Shown here in pieces: positions 35,078-46,543 of a stretch of DNA of 64,000 nucleotides; the stretch's first letter is position 1; the number at the start of each line of letters is the position of its first letter. The notes beneath the pieces were generated by a model, which did not search any database, was not told the origin of the DNA, and worked only from the letters and a program-made list of their open reading frames with translations. Position numbers and translations under genes: made by a program. The stretch is taken from positions 62,001 through 126,000 of the forward strand of contig RSEE01000013.1 of the NCBI GenBank assembly GCA_003971905.1. The letters are read 5' to 3'. This stretch comes from Moniliella sp. 'wahieum' (lineage: Eukaryota; Basidiomycota; Moniliellomycetes; Moniliellales; Moniliellaceae).

Positions 35078-36242
35078 GCGCAGTCCCAAGAGTTAGGAGA
35101 CCACCAGCTGCCTCAAAGTTGATTTTGTACATTCCCACACCACATTAAAACTACCCTCAGTAGATCGTTTGAACCTTGGCTAATACGTAGCGAAGCAAAA
35201 GAGAGGATCGCTCTAGTGGGCTGTCTAGCCTAGCCGACTGACGCGCAGCCGTTACCGAATCATTCGCAGGGAAACGCAATCCAGCCGACGATGGTACAAA
35301 ACAGAAATGGGGCTGTCGAGGTATATCGGTTTAGGCGTAGCGTTTCCCTGTCCCAGCCGTAAGCTCTGTCAATGATATGGATACACCAGCTTAAGCTCTG
35401 TCAATGAAATGGACGCGGTATAGAAGTGCAAAAGTACATAAAACCTCACGCGTTAAAAACAAGTACACGCAGTTTTACCCCACAAACGTAAGGCCAGAAG
35501 TTGCAACAGAGGGCAACCCGACAACGCGTGGGCATGGCCCGATTGGGACCACGGCCTGTGCGTTCTGGATCTACTTGGCGCAATGGAGTCGGCCCTAGTC
35601 CTCACATCATTTGATCTTCAAGCTGGTTAGGCTAGTCAAGTGAGGCCGGCCAGGCAATGCATTACTACTCGTTTATTCTACTGTTTGGATTCGTGTGTCT
35701 TAAAAAACGAGAAGCGAGTAGCTCTCAGTGGCCCCCCACGGTTCTTACAGTACGCCTGCTGACACCGGTCAATGGTCACTTTGAGCAAGGACCATTTTAT
35801 CTGTACGATGAGTAGCCCTTAGCACCATCGACCGTGATCCATCAACCAACGCCAGATCGCAGTGCAGGTGCCAGCCAGCATCATCTCCGCTTACCCCACA
35901 GATCCCCCATCCATACGGCCTCCCGTACTCCTCACATGCCACAGTGGCATGGCAAACTACTTCTCGCGATCAGTGCACTGAACACTCCCGAATAGACGCG
36001 CGTAAAGGAATACATTACGGCACAATTGGGTCCGTTCGCGACCCGCCGGAGAGGTTGAGAAAAGGGTTCGTAGCCAATCAAGTCGTAAGGGAGCCAAGTG
36101 ATGCAATTTAGTTGTTGGCAAACATTGAGGAGAGAGAGCGAGAGATTAGATTCCAGCATCTGTCGCCGACACTTCGGCGCAGGGGAGAGGGTTGGTATTA
36201 CAACGCTAGACACTGTACCGGAATCAGGGTTGGACCGATCGG
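35078..36242. other. Intergenic; right part is one arm of an inverted duplication
   Basis: No gene seen. AAGCTCTGTCAATGA-ATGGA is repeated at about 35363-35415. From about 35838 rightwards the sequence is the 3' flank of the MFS gene and has an inverted partner at about 47.6-48.0 kb. Confidence 0.55.
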
Positions 36243-37331
36243 TCAAGTTGAGGACTCGTGGTTTTTAGTTGGTGGCGTGTATGTGCCGTTGGCAATCGCT
36301 TCCTCCTTGGCCCGGTCGCGTTTGCGGTTCCCGGACAAAGAGGTACCACATCAGTGCAAAGTCCAGAGCACAGATGAAATAGATGATGGCAATGGCGATC
36401 TTGGCAGGCAGGTAACGGGGAGCCGTGTTGTGTGTCATGATCTGAGGCGAGATGATGTTCTGGGTAGACGTGGGGAGATGCAAATTAAGATGTGAGATGA
36501 AAAGTTAGTCAATCGGTCGACAGGAAAAGAACAGAGAAGCCACACGTACGCCGATGGTGTAGGCCACAGTCTGGATGGCTGAAACCGTAATTTCTTACTC
36601 GCTCCTCCAACGTTGGACGAGGTAAGTCCCAAGATGGGACCCATCCCAGAGGAATGGAACCCGTAGGAAAAATCCAATCAGTGCTGGCACTTTGCCCGTC
36701 GTGGCCATCATGACCGCCCCTGCAAAGCCAGGAATGTGACCGACAATGCACCAGAAAACCGCTTGTTTGTCCTGACCCGAGCCAGCTGAGCCCAATCAGC
36801 ACAACCACTTCTACTGCGCCCAGCGGTGTCACGAGAATCAACGACTGGTTCGCTGTATCCGAGGCCCATGACAAGCGTGGTGCCAAACGAGGTGGCAAGA
36901 GAGTTGGGGATGTTGGCGGCAAACGTCCAAAACGAATAGGTCCACGTGAACGGATCCCGAAGCGCTTCGCGGCACTGAGCCCAGTCAAAGTGCCGGGATC
37001 CAATCCCTTGTTCGTTGCTGCGCAGGCGCTCAATGTGAATCGCCTTCTCCCGGTCGGTGAGGAACCAAGCATCGGCGGGCGAGTTGGGTAGCAGCATGTA
37101 AAACATAACCCCAAACAAGGCTGCCATAATACCAAACACGATAAAGCAAATCTGCCAACCGCGAAGGGTTGCGTGCGGGTCCGATCCCACATGGGTTGCA
37201 ATCCCATACGCAATCGCACCCCCCAAGATCTGGGATAGACCACAGGTAGCGAACCAAAGGCCAACACGGAACGCCTGCTCACGACGAGTGTACCATTGGC
37301 TGGTATACACCACCCATGCAGGCACCACTGT
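35838..37331 (-). repeat. Inverted segmental duplication, arm A (partner 46494-47995)
   Basis: Reading the minus strand from FFLGLTEATVVPAWVVYT through the MFS stop and about 400 nt of 3' flank gives the same sequence as the plus strand at 46494-47995, intron included, with scattered substitutions and small indels. Boundaries are by eye. Confidence 0.85.
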
Positions 37332-37918
37332 AGCTTCCGTGAGGCCAAGGAAGAAACGTGCGGCAAGCAAGCCACCATAGGACTTGACTCCCGCTTGTGC
37401 CGCCACAATCACGCCCCAAAGGATCACATTGATGAGACGTATGGCCGAAGCGGAAAGTATTGCATCAGACGGATGGTGGGGAACTCACCCACAGCTTGTC
37501 CAACAAAGAAGAGTGTGGCCACCACGTTAAAGTGGTCTCCCACCGCCAAACTGGGAATGGACTTTTTGATCCCCAGCGCAGCGGCGTACGAGATGGAGCT
37601 CTTATCCAAGTACTGGGTAAAGTAGATGATCAGCAACATGGGAAGCACATGTAAATCCACTTTGCGCACAAGCCGGCGCTTTTCTTCGGCCGTCACTTCC
37701 CCCAGCGGACCGACGCGGGCGAGGACTTGGAGCGCGTCATCTGCATGAGAGTTGATAGACTCTTCAGATTCAGTCGCGACTGGCGCGCTGCCGTCGTACT
37801 TCAAGTCATTAGCCTCTTCGCTGTGGTTGTCAACCAAGCTGTGCGGCAAGTCTGGCACCCCGGCTGCTGCACCTTCAACGTCAATCTTCTCCTTTTCAGA
37901 GGGAGGCGAAGCGGCCAT
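36243..37918 (-). CDS. Major facilitator transporter, allantoate permease (Dal5)/anion:cation symporter family
   Basis: Twelve-helix plasma-membrane carrier for a small organic anion such as allantoate, nicotinate or another vitamin or nitrogen compound; substrate not determinable. The start ATG is at 37918 (MAASPPSEKEKIDVEGAAAG) with an acidic cytoplasmic N-terminus. Then come RLVRKVDLHVLPMLLIIYFT, QYLDKSSISYAAALGI, FFVGQAVGEFPTIRLMQYFP, and RFFLGLTEATVVPAWVVYTS. QWYTRREQAFRVGLWFATCG is the family's WYxRxEQxxR loop signature. The central loop has LPNSPADAWFLTDREK, and the second half GYxANQSLILVTPLGAVEVV. A 90-nt intron (36549-36460) joins VAYTIG to NIISPQIM, a highly conserved region. The C-terminus ends KEEAIANGTYTPPTKNHESS. 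Frame slips near 37427, 36850, 36785, 36650 and 36325 are not shared with the second copy, which is in frame at several of them. Confidence 0.92.
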
Positions 37919-39809
37919 TCTTTTCTGCGAATGGTGCGCGGCGGGGGGGGGATATGGTGGTCGCTGGAGAGGTGGTATACAGGACAGGGAAATATATATA
38001 TGCAACTTTTTCTGGACCTGTTCAAACGATGTGCCAATGTGACATGCGCAAATGTTGGATTGACGTGCTCGGCATGCTCTCAATGTGGGGGGAGTCTTGG
38101 CGGCAGATTTTTTTAGCCGCCAATTCGAGCACTACCAAGGGATCTAATCGATCTAATCCAAGATCCTCGATCCACACCCTTCCATGCCCCGCAAGCCTGA
38201 GACCCTGAGACGCCACTGCTTTACTGCCTCTCAGATCTCATGCATCACGACCCAGATGCCGGCTGGTCAGGTACTGGGGGCTGTGACTCCGTACTCGGTG
38301 GCTGAGGGAGGACTCACAGATACTCAGGTTGAGAGTACACTTGAGTACCTTGAGTAGCCAGACGGTGTACCGACAACCGGTGTGGCTCAGGCACACGCAT
38401 ATGGGCAAAGTCACCGATGCGGACCAGGCCTGCCCAGGCCCGAGACCGGGTCCCGCCATAGATTGCCTGAGGTGTTCGTGTGCCACAGGCCATGGGGGGG
38501 AAGTTGACTAGTGACTAGTGACTAGCTGACTGCCCCCTGATTAAGGAGGTAGGGGCAGGGCAGTGAACGTTGAACTCGTGAACCAGTGAGCGTTCAAGTT
38601 GAACTCAACGTTGAACTCAGTGGACGGGCAGGCTACTGGGCGTTAGAGTAAAACTTCCGGCGGCACCGGTAGGCGCACCCGCCCATCGGATGGGGTGTGG
38701 TGACCGGTGATACGGCGTAGTGTCGGGTTCCATGTTCGACGTTGATGCTAGCACGCCATACGTCCATGGATGTTGGTCTTCTGCATGGTTGCACGGTCGT
38801 GTGCCTGGTCGATGATCGATGATCAATGTTAATGATCGATGATCCGCTTGCCTTGGCGATTTCAAGTTGAAATTCCGACGAGGCAGATGTGCGGAAGAAA
38901 TTTCTTCGGCCAAGTAGCTGCTCCACACGCTCCGCTTGCCATTGGTCTTGAATAGCAAGCTGCCGCACTTCCTCGAGACTTGCGTGTTGGGCGCTGGAGC
39001 GTCAGGGGCCATGCACATGCATCGTGCGAGTTGTCCAAGCTGGTCTCTCAGATGCCCCCAGCCTCAGCGACTAGTGAGGCACGCAATGAGATGAAGAGAG
39101 AAGGAGATTGGTCTCTGATTGAACTTATTACCCATCCGCATTATCGCAACACTCATCAGTGTTGCTCTCCGTACGGTCAGCATGGCCCATTAGTCACTAG
39201 TCACTAGTCACTAGTAGTCATACAGCTCATCTCTGCAGACATCTTCGCCCGCTTGCTTCTCCTGTCCTACCGTGCAAGGTATTGGCCGTGCATGCCATCT
39301 GAATCGCCCCTAGGCCCGGATGCAAGGAAGCATGTGCGGCGACCCGCTCCCCCGCTGCTGGCTGCTACGCAACCGCGGCCAAAGTACCGGCCAGCCTGAC
39401 AAAAAACATGACGGACCTTCACGAATGACGAAGCGATGAAGGATGAAGTGGAGTCAAGATGCTAGCCTTCCCGTCGAAATGCGACAAGGAGCCCGCCAGG
39501 CAATAGTCCCCCTAGTCTACCGACGACGAGAGTACCCGGGGTGCTGGAGTACACAGGGGAAGAAAATACATTCTTCGGTCTCCAACGTGGATAACCAAAA
39601 CCGTTGGATTCATCATGCATCACGGAGACGTTTCGGTAGACCTGTTGCTGACCGTGACCGCTGAACGTGCAAAGCAAGCACAGGAGATGCTGGCGCGCCC
39701 TCAGCCTCATCCGCCAGCGGATCCGAGGGAGCCCAGGACATCGTTGCCACCTGGCTGGAATAGTGGACCGGACGTACTTTGAACCCCTCGGAGCCACGGC
39801 GCATTAACC
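37919..39809. other. Intergenic with dispersed motifs
   Basis: Promoter side of the MFS gene, then repeats: 38120-38400 (arm B of the inverted duplication), GACTAGTGACTAGTGACTAG at about 38510, GTTGAACTC/GAACGTTGAAC words at 38564-38622, GATGATCGATGATCAATG at about 38812, and TTAGTCACTAGTCACTAGTC at about 39190. No gene recognised. Confidence 0.6.
38120..38400 (-). repeat. Inverted duplication, arm B (partner about 45950-46200)
   Basis: The minus strand here (GAGCCACAC, TACTCAAG..., CGTCTCAGG, GGATTAGAT) matches the plus strand at about 45950-46200 with interruptions. It lies on the 5' side of the MFS gene in both places, so the duplication originally included upstream DNA. Confidence 0.7.
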
Positions 39810-40700
39810 TCAGATGCTTCCATCACGCCATGTGCTGACATGGGCGAGGTGACAGTAGCGGTTTCTAACGCGCACAGAGTCACGAGGAGGCCAACGGTAT
39901 TGCGCTAGAGGATCGGAAACAGAGGGATAGGACCACTCCGACTGGTTGGCCGCCGTTGCGACAGTAGGCTGCGCCTGGGTGTGGGGCAAGACCGCCCGCA
40001 GCGCTTGAGGGACATGGGCAGGGGGAGCTGGTGGTACAGGCATGGTAGCGGTAGGTAGGTGGTCAATGTAGGTACGAGCCAGAGCCAGGGACGAGGGCCC
40101 AGTGTAGCAAGCAAATTGGTAACCGTGCCCACAGAAAAGGGATATGCTGTGCTTCGGAGCTGGAGATGCGACCCCGGGGGCGAAGGTGTGGCCGCGCGAT
40201 TGGTTTCGGAGGACTCGATGGACGTTTGGTTGGCCATGGTGAGCAAAACACAAGTACAGTGAAAAGCCCCTACGAGCAGCAGAACCAAGGAGGAAAGGAC
40301 CATGTTGGTCAGTAGCACCCCCATCACAAACGACGTGGGGGCCCGCGGCGAATGCGCCCCGCGTCGAGAGCGACTTGGGCCAATAGATGGAGATTAAATG
40401 ACAGACAGACATCCGTCGCCAAGAGCAACCGAAGAAAGTCGCCGTGATTGCGCGCTCCAATACAACTGCCCAGCCAAGGGCAGTGACTAGTGATGCAAGC
40501 GATGGTCCATTCGCACAATGCACACCCCGCAAACACGGCGTGGCTGAGGAACAATATATGGTGCTCAGGTGCTCTGTCCGGCAGCGACGGAGATCCAAGC
40601 CGGGAGCCACGCCTGTTACGTAATCCTCCTGGGGCTCTCATTAAAACAATCAGCGGGCCAAGCGGCACGTGCTCTGATTAAAGGCGACTGCTTTTTGTGG
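39810..40700 (-). pseudogene. DHHC palmitoyltransferase remnant, truncated and disrupted
   Basis: Resembles a protein S-acyltransferase. A Cys-rich segment SH(C)RVCGVCIVRMDH is recognisable; one lost T would restore SHC. It is followed, after 16 extra bases, by CPWLGSCIGARNHGDFLRLL, so together they make the DHHC-CPW signature. Downstream are a hydrophobic stretch (MGVLLTNMVLSSLVLLLVG), a TTxE-like NQTSIESSE, and the family's C-terminal motif in YPFSVGTVTNLLATLGPRPW. The extra 16 bases (about 40486-40501 on the plus strand) contain ACTAGTCAC and break the catalytic motif and frame. The two N-terminal helices expected before the Cys-rich domain would have to lie where IVY1 begins, and none are visible. 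I judge it a decayed or truncated gene. If the insert is an assembly error it could be intact apart from the N-terminus. Confidence 0.65.
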
Positions 40701-40808
40701 GAGCACCTGCGCGTTGGCGGTGGCGGTGGCCGCGCCAGCAGCCTCGCATCCCTCTTCCCATCGCCCCTTGCGCCCCAACATTGGCTGGCATCGCGATCAC
40801 GCCGCAGC

Positions 40809-42509
40809 ATGCCGCCCAGCTACTCTGTCCGTTCCACAGGCTCGTCCTTGGCCGGCACCCACTTGAGCCCCCCGGGCTCCATCGCCACCACACGCCTCGC
40901 TCGACTTTCCCCATCGGCCCGACGTGCTAGTGACGCGCGCCGATCTGCGCAGCAGTGTATCCGCGTACGAGCAGCTGCTCGCTTCGGGAAAAGCATTGAC
41001 CAATGCCATGCTCGTCCTCAGCCGGGCTGCCGCGGACTTTGCTGCGTCGCTCGAGACGTGCCGCAAAGTCAAGGGCGCTCATGCCCAAGCGGAGAACTTG
41101 CAAGCCTGTGCTGGCCTCCACTTTCTCACCAGCAACTGGTCCCAAGTTCTTGCCGACTCGTTCTGGAAGGACTTTCAGATCCCTTTGCTCAGTGCCTTTG
41201 ACTCCTATCGCACCACCCACAACGAACGGCAGGTGGCCCACGATAAGCTTTTGGCCGACAAGTCGCGCGCGCTCAAGGAAACTGAGGCTCGTAACATTCG
41301 CAATGGCCTTGGCAGGCGTGGCCCAGGACGTGATCTCGCCTCCTTCAAGCTGCTCTTGGCAGAGATGCAGCAGCAAGTGGCAGAAATTGACCTGTACAAG
41401 GCCGAGTATTACATGAAGTGTTAGGTGCAGAGGAGGAAATGTGGGAATACATTCAAAGCAAGGTTTGTCCTCTTTGCTCTTTGCTCTTTGCTCTTTGCTC
41501 TCTGCTCTTTTCTCCTAACCTTCTCACCCATCCGACCTATTTTTTTTTTCTGCCTTAGATCTCATTGCTCTCGCGCTCGCAGGTGGAAATGTGGGAGCGT
41601 TTGTCGTCCAAGGCAAACTCTGATCCCGTCCTGGAACACGTATTGGCTTCCATCCCTGATCCTTTCCATTCATATGGGATTCCACCACCAGAGGACCAGA
41701 TCTTGAGTATCATCCCGCCTTCCAACCTCCTCTCTGGTTATACTGGGAGCCAAATGCCGCGCACCGCCCCACGTTCACCAGTGGCTCGACGAGTGGGAGT
41801 GCGGCGGCGGCGGCGGCGTTGGCCACTTCGGATGGGACTGCACAGACTCGGGGGGCCGTCCCTTCGCTCAAGGCTTCCGAAAACGCAAGCCCCCGGTTGC
41901 GAGAGAAGGCCTTGTTTGAGCCGTCGGGTTCGGAGGATAGTAGGACAAATGGGGACTATGCTATCCTCACCGCTCCTGCGGCCAACGAGTGGCACCCTCC
42001 GGCTCCTGAGCCCCACGAAGGGAAAAGGCGCGAGTCCAAAGGAAAGAAACGTGCTTCTTTGAACGACATGGACGGGGCGGAACCCCTCCCGGATGGCGAT
42101 CTCCGGCCGCTGAGCAGCATTAGCGAGGAAGCGGCGTACAATGGTTCTATGAGTGATACGGACGAAGAAGGGACTGGGTCCAAGTTCCCTGGTTCCCCTT
42201 CGGCCAGCGGGGATACGGCCCACGCACCCGACTCAGCTAATGCTGAATCGGGCAATACTGTCGTCCTCTTTGCTTTGTGAGACGAAGGAAACCAGCCCTG
42301 ATCCGCCAAAGATTGGTTCTGTTCTCGCTACCGGAGACGAGGATACGTCTGAAGGCCCTGGGGATCGTACCCCCGATACCGTCTCGGACGGCGGCGTGAC
42401 CGTTCGAGAGGATGAACGGGGGGATGATGCAGCCAGTGACGGGACGAGTGTGGACGTTCCACCGACGACTATGGCCGCTGAGGCAGAGACGAGTGTCGCC
42501 CAAGCCTAA
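40809..42509 (+). CDS. IVY1: Ivy1-like phospholipid-binding BAR/IMD-domain protein
   Basis: Vacuole/endosome membrane protein; yeast Ivy1 binds phospholipids, the Rab Ypt7 and the Vps33 subunit. Start MPPSYSVRSTGSSLAGTHLS. The I-BAR-like helical domain occupies about residues 45-240: LVTRADLRSSVSAYEQLLAS, KALTNAMLVLSRAAADFAAS, GLHFLTSNWSQVLADSFWKD, FQIPLLSAFDSYRTTHNERQ, FKLLLAEMQQQVAEIDLYKA and EYYMKC, then EEMWEYIQSK. A 96-nt intron (41463-41558) is followed by ISLLSRSQVEMWERLSSKAN and a Pro-rich then acidic disordered tail (SISEEAAYNGSMSDTDEEG, TGDEDTSEGPGDRTPDTVSD) ending AEAETSVAQA at 42509. Frame slips occur near 40915, 41310, 41425, 41815 and 42270. If the last slip is not real, the protein stops at 42280. 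It is divergent with the DHHC remnant, sharing a short promoter. Confidence 0.82.
41470..41511 (+). repeat. CTCTTTG heptanucleotide microsatellite in the IVY1 intron
   Basis: About five tandem 7-nt units inside the single IVY1 intron, upstream of the branch/polypyrimidine region. Confidence 0.9.
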
Positions 42510-43167
42510 TTGTCCTTCTCTCTTTGTACTTTGTTCTTCGCACCAGATGTTGGCCAGCCTGCCGGCAATGTCCCGTCTCGTTTCTTTTGCTTCTTTATCA
42601 TTGGTTTCATTGACCTCCCACATTCCTTTACTATCGCATCGTTTGTGCTTGTCCACTTTTTTCGTTGATACCTCATCCTGCTGCTTACCCTTGGACCTGT
42701 TGCTGCCCAATTCGACGAGTATGTAGATGCCAAATGAACGAAGGGATGGTTAGATGACGCGCGATGACGGGAACCAAAGGATCCAGGGGTGTTGGCAACG
42801 CCGTCGGTCTCCTTAATTGAGTGTACGAGAGCTGTCAGCAAACGCTGGATGACCGAGCTTGGTAGAGACGAAACGTTTCTTCGTTGTATGTCTCCGGCGC
42901 TTGAGGTTTACAAATGCTACTAGTATGAACCCAAAAGTCATCTCGGCCCAAAATCTTGCAACATCCCCAACCCAGGCCATGCTTCAGCCAAGGACGGCAT
43001 GTCCGTCTCTGTGTACGGCGCGACACTCACTTCTATGCCGGCAAGGGAGTTCATACCCCGTTAACGAGCATCCCAAGTATACAATAAGCAACCGAGCCAA
43101 TGCAGACGCATGACGTCGAACCGGGCGGGCCAACGGGCATATGTATCTCCCCCCGAACTCGGGGAAG
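42510..43167. other. Convergent 3' region of IVY1 and the LCHN/DENN gene
   Basis: No gene. AT-richer, with 3' untranslated sequence expected from both sides. Confidence 0.5.
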
Positions 43168-45431
43168 CTAGAAGAACACAGACCACTGTCCGTAGATTGA
43201 CAGTTCCTGCTCCCCGGGACCACATCCGCTGCGATTGCCTGCACCAACCAACGGTCCACTACATCGCGCGTGTCAAGGCCGCGTTGACGAAGGGTGCGGG
43301 CATGGATGTGCACCAACGCAGAAGAAGGGTCGGTTGAGTCGGCGGTCAAGCTGCTAGCAGCAGAGGCAGCGTCCAACGCACGCCCCACTCCGGCAACTAG
43401 ATCCGTCCCCCAGTCGCTCCACGCTTGAGCCAGCAGGGCGGCAATGGAGCCATCCAGGACCAAAGCTGTTGCTTCTCGCGGCGACTGGGCCAACAGACGA
43501 GTGTCTTGCGCAGCAGGCGGTTCAGGTGATCGTACTGCTCCAGCCCTGACAATGGACGGTCGTTTCGAAACACGGGATCGAGGTGGACGCCTTCCATCTT
43601 GGTCCTGTCCGGCCTCCTCCTTCTCCCTCCTCCCGCTCCTCCTCTCCTCCGCGCCCTCATCTCTCTCTCCCATCTCTTCTTCCTCTTCCGCCTGGTCTTC
43701 CAGAATGTTGTCGTCATCCAGGAGGAGCATCACGTCCCTCTCCCCGTCCGTATCTCGAATGCCCAGCGGGGGGTGGCACCTAAGGGCCCCGTCAAAACAA
43801 ACGAGAGCCATCCCCAGCCAGCAAAATAGTAGCACAGGAAGGCAGCCAGGATGGCCATCAGTCTCGCTGGTCGAGAAGGGCGCGAACGCGTAGCAAGGAG
43901 GTCAGCCCGAGCTCCTACCGCGTCGGCCGGGGTGAGTGTGAAGAGGGATGCCTCGGTCGCCTCTTCGTCTCCCAAAGGCACTTCCGAGCGGGGACGTTGG
44001 CGCGCCTGTTTGCGTGCCAACTCATCTCGAACAAACACCTCCTTCAGCTCAGCAGCCCGCTCCTCCACTCTCCTCCAATTACCAAAGTCAGCACTGGTCC
44101 AGGTGATGGGCACAAACGATCGCTTGCCTGTCACAGCATCCGTGCTGGTCAGAGAAACGGTGGGCAGAGCCCGAGGGGACGTCTCGGTAAAGGGACGGGA
44201 ACCCGCTTGGGCCAACGCCGCTCTCCCACCTGCCCGTACCGCCCCGGCCGTGTCACCGGCCATGATATTGGTCAAGTCGACCAGCACATCAAAAAACCGC
44301 GGCCGCTCCACCATCACTCGGTCAGTCGTCACCGCTACCCAGCCCGCTTGGGCCGAGGGCATGAAGAGGGTCGTCTTGAGGGAGAGAACGGATGCGGTCC
44401 TCTTCCTCCAAAGCAAAAAGGTCATGCAAGCTCAGATACCCACGATAGCGGGGCAGCATCGCGTGAGGAGCAGGATCGGAGGTACCGTCCTGGCCAAGAG
44501 AGGCCAGGGAGCTGCGTCCTCGTTGGGAAATGTTGTCGAGCAGACTGAGAAGGTTGAGGGCAAACATGGAGGCTGTGTAGAGAGGGTTGCCTGGTGGACA
44601 ATAGATCAACACCCTCCTCCCATACTCAGGACCAGTCTCGAGGCCACTCGCTTCCAAGGCCAAGTATTCGGGCAAGAGAAGCTTGATCAGCTTGGGGAGC
44701 AGCGGGCCAAAGCCGTAGTGGACCGCAGGAAGAAAGAAGAGCGAATCGTACGAGGCTGGCAAGGCAGTGACTAGCTGGGGCTGCGAAACTGAGCATAAAA
44801 GTCCTTGATGAGCGTCGCAACTTGGCGAGCAGCAGCCTTGCGCTCCAACACCTCTTCCACTCCATCTTCACTTTCCCCCGAATCCGAGCCAGCGTCAGGC
44901 AGATCGCTCTCGTCTTCAGCTAAAAGGAGTTGCACCAGAGTCAAGTCCAGCTCGGGACACGACGCAATCACAGCCACAATCTCCTCGCCCAACTGACTCA
45001 ATGGAGTGGTGTAGCGTATGCAACCCACCCGCTCTTCCCGCTCCCAGTGGCTGGGGGGGTACTGGTCGTCGACGGGTGCGAGGTAACGACACCGACACTA
45101 AAGAAGTGGGCGCCCCGCTGGGACGCGCGTGCGTCTGCGCCGAGACGTACGTTGTGGAACGAGGCAACACCAAGGCTCTTGATGGGCGACTCGAAGATAC
45201 TGCGAGGGAGTCAGTGGCTCGTCGTTTGTGGTCGCCGGCCTCGGGCCAGTGCGCAGGGGCGAAAGGGAGCACGCACATCAGGTCGTTGGCAAGCGCATGG
45301 CCGCCCGCCGGCAGCGTCTTGCCCTCCAGCCCATCGACAATGGCGTGCGGCGGGTAGCGGCACGCGATCTCGGAGCCGCGGGTCACGTGGAATTGGGACA
45401 CAAAGACAGCACCAACGGTCAGCGCGGCCAT
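43168..45431 (-). CDS. LCHN/DENN-domain protein (DENND11/Anr2-like)
   Basis: Probably a DENN-module regulator of Rab GTPases or trafficking; function inferred from family. Start ATG at 45431, MAALTVGAVFVSQFHVTRGS, then IVDGLEGKTLPAGGHALAND. A 77-nt intron (45276-45200, branch CTGAC) joins to LIIFESPIKSLGVASFHNV. The next landmarks are IRYTTPLSQLGEEIVAVIAS, an acidic insert DAGSDSGESEDGVEEV, GFGPLLPKLIKLLLPEYLAL, RRVLIYCPPGNPLYTASMFA, LNLLSLLDN and GWVAVTTDRVMVERPRFFDV-LVDLT. A membrane-like segment (ARLMAILAAFLCYYFAGWGW) and an acidic low-complexity stretch (DQAEEEEEMGERDEGAEERR) come next. The C-terminal LRQRGLDTRDVVDRWLVQAI resembles the family's end. Frame slips occur near 45030, 44765, 44340, 43790 and 43215. 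The stop at 43168 is the best guess; another frame ends at 42984. Confidence 0.8.
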
Positions 45432-45669
45432 GGCGGTTCGGGCACAAAGCACAGCCGAGCAGATGGTGGTCAGCGGCACGCAGCTGAGCTCCACGTTCGC
45501 CTCGCCTCGCTCGCCCTCCAGCCCACCCAGGCCCCGCCAGGCCGATGCCCCCAGCGCTCGGGGCAGCGCGGATGACGTAACGACAGGGCCATTGAATATT
45601 GCGTGAGGGCGTGGCGAGCAGTTTATTTAAACTGGCCTGGCTCCGACGACGGTGGCCCAACAACCGCTG

Positions 45670-45879
45670 CATCCATTGCTTGCCTCCTTTCCACCACCTT
45701 TTGGCTTCAATTGTCCCCTGACTCGTGCCATCTCGACTCCTCAACTAACTCGCTGCTTCCCTCTCTGCCCTAGCCTTGATTCCCGGTGGGTCTCTCTGCC
45801 ATAATAGGTGAGTACCAACGGAGCTTATTTCTTGGCCTCACGGAAGCTACAGTGGTGCCTGCATGGGTGGTGTATACCA
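45670..45879 (+). repeat. 210-bp direct repeat, copy 1
   Basis: Starts CATCCATTGCTTGCC and ends GGTGTATACCA. It comprises about 155 nt of pyrimidine-rich sequence with a CCTAG acceptor-like and a GGTGAGTACC donor-like site, joined to about 55 nt of MFS coding sequence (FLGLTEATVVPAWVVYT region). Copy 2 is at 46333-46543. Confidence 0.92.
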
Positions 45880-45949
45880 CACAGGCGTCATTCGCGAGCA
45901 GGCTGTAATCTGGTCTCGGGCCTGTGGGCAGGCCTGGATGTCATATACT

Positions 45950-46200
45950 TGTCCCAGAGCCACACTGGTCGCCGGTACTCAGTACTCAAGGTACTAACTC
46001 AATTGAGTGTACTCAATCTGAGTATCTGTGAGTCCGAGTCCTCCTTCAGCCACCGAGTACTGAGTCGCAGCCCTCACTACTGACCAGCCAGCATCTGGGC
46101 CAGGAGAGAGGCAGTAAAGCAGTGGCGTCTCAGGCTTGCAAGGCATGGAAGGGTGTGGATCGAGGACCTTGGATTAGATTGATTAGATGATCCCTAGGTG
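45950..46200 (+). repeat. Inverted duplication, arm B'
   Basis: Partner of 38120-38400 in opposite orientation. Shared words include CCAGAGCCACACTGG, GTACTCAATCTGAGTATC, CAGTAAAGCAGTGGCGTCTC and GTGTGGATCGAGGA. Confidence 0.7.
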
Positions 46201-46332
46201 GTTGTGTCACCGGGATTACCGGCCGGCGGGGTTGGAGAGTAGCAGGTTTGTGTTCGGGCGGCCGATCCCCGCGGTGGGCGGATAGGGGGGGGGGTTGAAG
46301 CTTGGGGTTGATGCGATTGACGAGCTCAACGG

Positions 46333-46543
46333 CATCCATTGCTTGCCTCCTTTCCACCACCTTTTGGCTTCAATTGTCCCCTGACTCGTGCCATCTCGAC
46401 TCCTCAACTAACTCGCTGCTTCCCTCTCTGCCCCTAGCCTTGATTCCCGGTGGGTCTCTCTGCCATAATAGGTGAGTACCAACGGAGCTTATTTCTTGGC
46501 CTCACGGAAGCTACAGTGGTGCCTGCATGGGTGGTGTATACCA
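46333..46543 (+). repeat. 210-bp direct repeat, copy 2
   Basis: Same sequence as 45670-45879 with one extra C (GCCCCTAGCC instead of GCCCTAGCC). Here the MFS portion continues into the rest of the transporter copy. Confidence 0.92.
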
